A DNA stretch of 64,000 nucleotides from a bacterium (GTDB taxonomy: Bacteria; Actinomycetota; Acidimicrobiia; Acidimicrobiales; CATQHL01). Shown piece after piece: positions 63,321 through 64,000 of the stretch; positions within the stretch are counted from its first letter, which is position 1; every line of letters starts with the position of its first letter. Under the pieces are notes generated by a model. The model was not told the DNA's origin. It was given only the letters and a program-made list of their open reading frames with translations, and ran no database searches. Both the position numbers and the translations under genes were made by a program. The stretch lies in the NCBI GenBank assembly GCA_028824415.1, contig JAPPDX010000104.1, positions 18,058 to 82,057 of the forward strand, written 5' to 3'.

Positions 63321-64000
63321 TCAGTCCCGGCGGTGGCCGGGGATCCAGTCGGTGCCGGCGAGGGACACGCCGGCCATTGCGGCCGCCTCCACGGTGAGGG
63401 CCGCCAGGTCCTCGGGTTCGAGGTTCAGGACGTGTGACTTGCCGCACGCCCTCGCCAAGGTCTGCGCCTCGAGCGTGAGCACCTGCAGGTAGTTGGCGAG
63501 GCGTCGCCCCGCCAGCACCGGGTCGAGGCGGTCGGCCAGGTCGGGATCCTGGGTCGTGATGCCGGCCGGGTCGGTGCCGGTGTGGAAGTCGTCCCAGAAG
63601 CCGGCCGCCGAGCCGCGGCTGCGGTACTCGGCGTCGAGGTCGGGATCGTTGTCGCCGATGGCGATGAGGGCCGCAGTGCCGATGGAGACGGCGTCGGCTC
63701 CCAGCGCGATCGCCTTGGCCACGTCCGCGCCCGAGCGGATGCCGCCGGCGGCGACGAGTTGCACACCGGTGCGGTGCACCTGCATCTCCTTCAGCGCCCG
63801 CACGGCTTGGGGAATGGCCGCCAGCGTGGGGATGCCCACGTGCTCGATGAACACGTCCTGGGTGGCGGCGGTACCGCCCTGCATGCCGTCCAGAACGACG
63901 ACGTCGGCACCGGCCTTGATGGCCAGGGCCGTGTCGTAGTAGGGACGGGCGGCACCCACCTTCACGTAGACCGGCTTGCGCCAGCCGGTGATCTCGCGCA
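63321..64000 (-). CDS. FMN-binding glutamate synthase-family protein (partial)
   Basis: The reading frame enters from the right edge; the visible 226 residues are the C-terminal part. GWRKPVYVKVGAARPYYDTALAIKAGADVVVLDGMQGGTAATQDVF and VQLVAAGGIRSGADVAKAIALGADAVSIGTAALIA are the FMN-phosphate-binding strands of the TIM barrel shared by glutamate synthase and N-methylglutamate synthase subunit C (MgsC-like). The tail (RRLANYLQVLTLEAQTLARACGKSHVLNLEPEDLAALT) is typical of the stand-alone family. The 5' part, with any iron-sulfur site, lies outside. It converges on the AMP-binding-like gene. Confidence 0.88.
   Translation of the reverse strand, partial: REITGWRKPVYVKVGAARPYYDTALAIKAGADVVVLDGMQGGTAATQDVFIEHVGIPTLAAIPQAVRALKEMQVHRTGVQLVAAGGIRSGADVAKAIALGADAVSIGTAALIAIGDNDPDLDAEYRSRGSAAGFWDDFHTGTDPAGITTQDPDLADRLDPVLAGRRLANYLQVLTLEAQTLARACGKSHVLNLEPEDLAALTVEAAAMAGVSLAGTDWIPGHRRD

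Overview
The window looks like a chromosomal segment of a high-GC Gram-positive bacterium (Actinomycetota). The signs are strong G/C at third codon positions, frequent GTG (and some TTG) starts, and several starts lying 6-8 nt after a TAnnnT -10 box with no Shine-Dalgarno, as in leaderless actinobacterial mRNAs. The gene content also fits: an FrhB-like F420 dehydrogenase beta subunit, a luciferase-like monooxygenase, a Baeyer-Villiger monooxygenase, MaoC and xanthine dehydrogenase families. An Acidimicrobiia-type environmental or symbiotic lineage would fit, but that is inference. No rRNA, tRNA or CRISPR array was found.

Region 1 (about 1-22954) is a defence island or integrative element. It holds hypothetical genes, a NYN-domain nuclease, a DEDD exonuclease with an HKD (PLD-like) nuclease, and divergent from these an AIPR protein followed by a SNF2/RapA-type helicase and an SF1 helicase (the last two overlap GTGA). 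Next come a single-polypeptide Type ISP restriction-modification enzyme, a full-length DUF262/DUF1524 (GmrSD/BrxU-like) modification-dependent nuclease, a frameshifted DUF2971-like gene, an orphan HigA-like antitoxin beside a truncated toxin, and a P4-type tyrosine integrase at the right edge. The main discovery is a (GA)14 dinucleotide tract inside the Type ISP gene, between its methyltransferase and target-recognition parts. With 14 units the enzyme is cut off before the target-recognition domain. Loss of one unit (13) or gain of two (16) restores a reading frame of about 1770 codons. This is the architecture of a phase-variable contingency locus.

Region 2 (23090-43217) is metabolic: a metallophosphoesterase, a 2-hydroxyacid dehydrogenase, a SsuABC/TauABC-like ABC importer whose binding protein is a tandem fusion of two near-identical domains, an SDR, a type I sulfatase with an FrhB-like protein, a DUF433/DUF5615 toxin-antitoxin pair, a Baeyer-Villiger monooxygenase, a 2-oxoacid dehydrogenase operon (E1 alpha, E1 beta and an E2-like protein lacking the catalytic domain), another SDR, a VapBC pair, a decayed luciferase-like monooxygenase, a MaoC hydratase, a haloalkane-dehalogenase-like hydrolase and a DUF2461 protein.

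Region 3 (43218-64000) holds a DEAD-box RNA helicase, a YjbR-like protein, two SDRs (one with a Gly/Ser expansion in its cofactor loop), mtnA, a molybdenum hydroxylase operon (FAD, 2Fe-2S, Mo subunits and a MoaD-like protein, all with overlapping stop/start codons), and a DUF427 gene. A nitrogen-compound cluster follows (ornithine cyclodeaminase-like, Asp/Glu/hydantoin racemase, DUF917, hydantoinase/oxoprolinase, membrane dipeptidase). The region ends with a Pro/Ala-rich lipoprotein, a YibE/F membrane protein, a VOC protein, a YbjQ protein, an AMP-binding-like protein without a usable P-loop, and the 3' part of an FMN-binding glutamate synthase-family gene running off the right edge.
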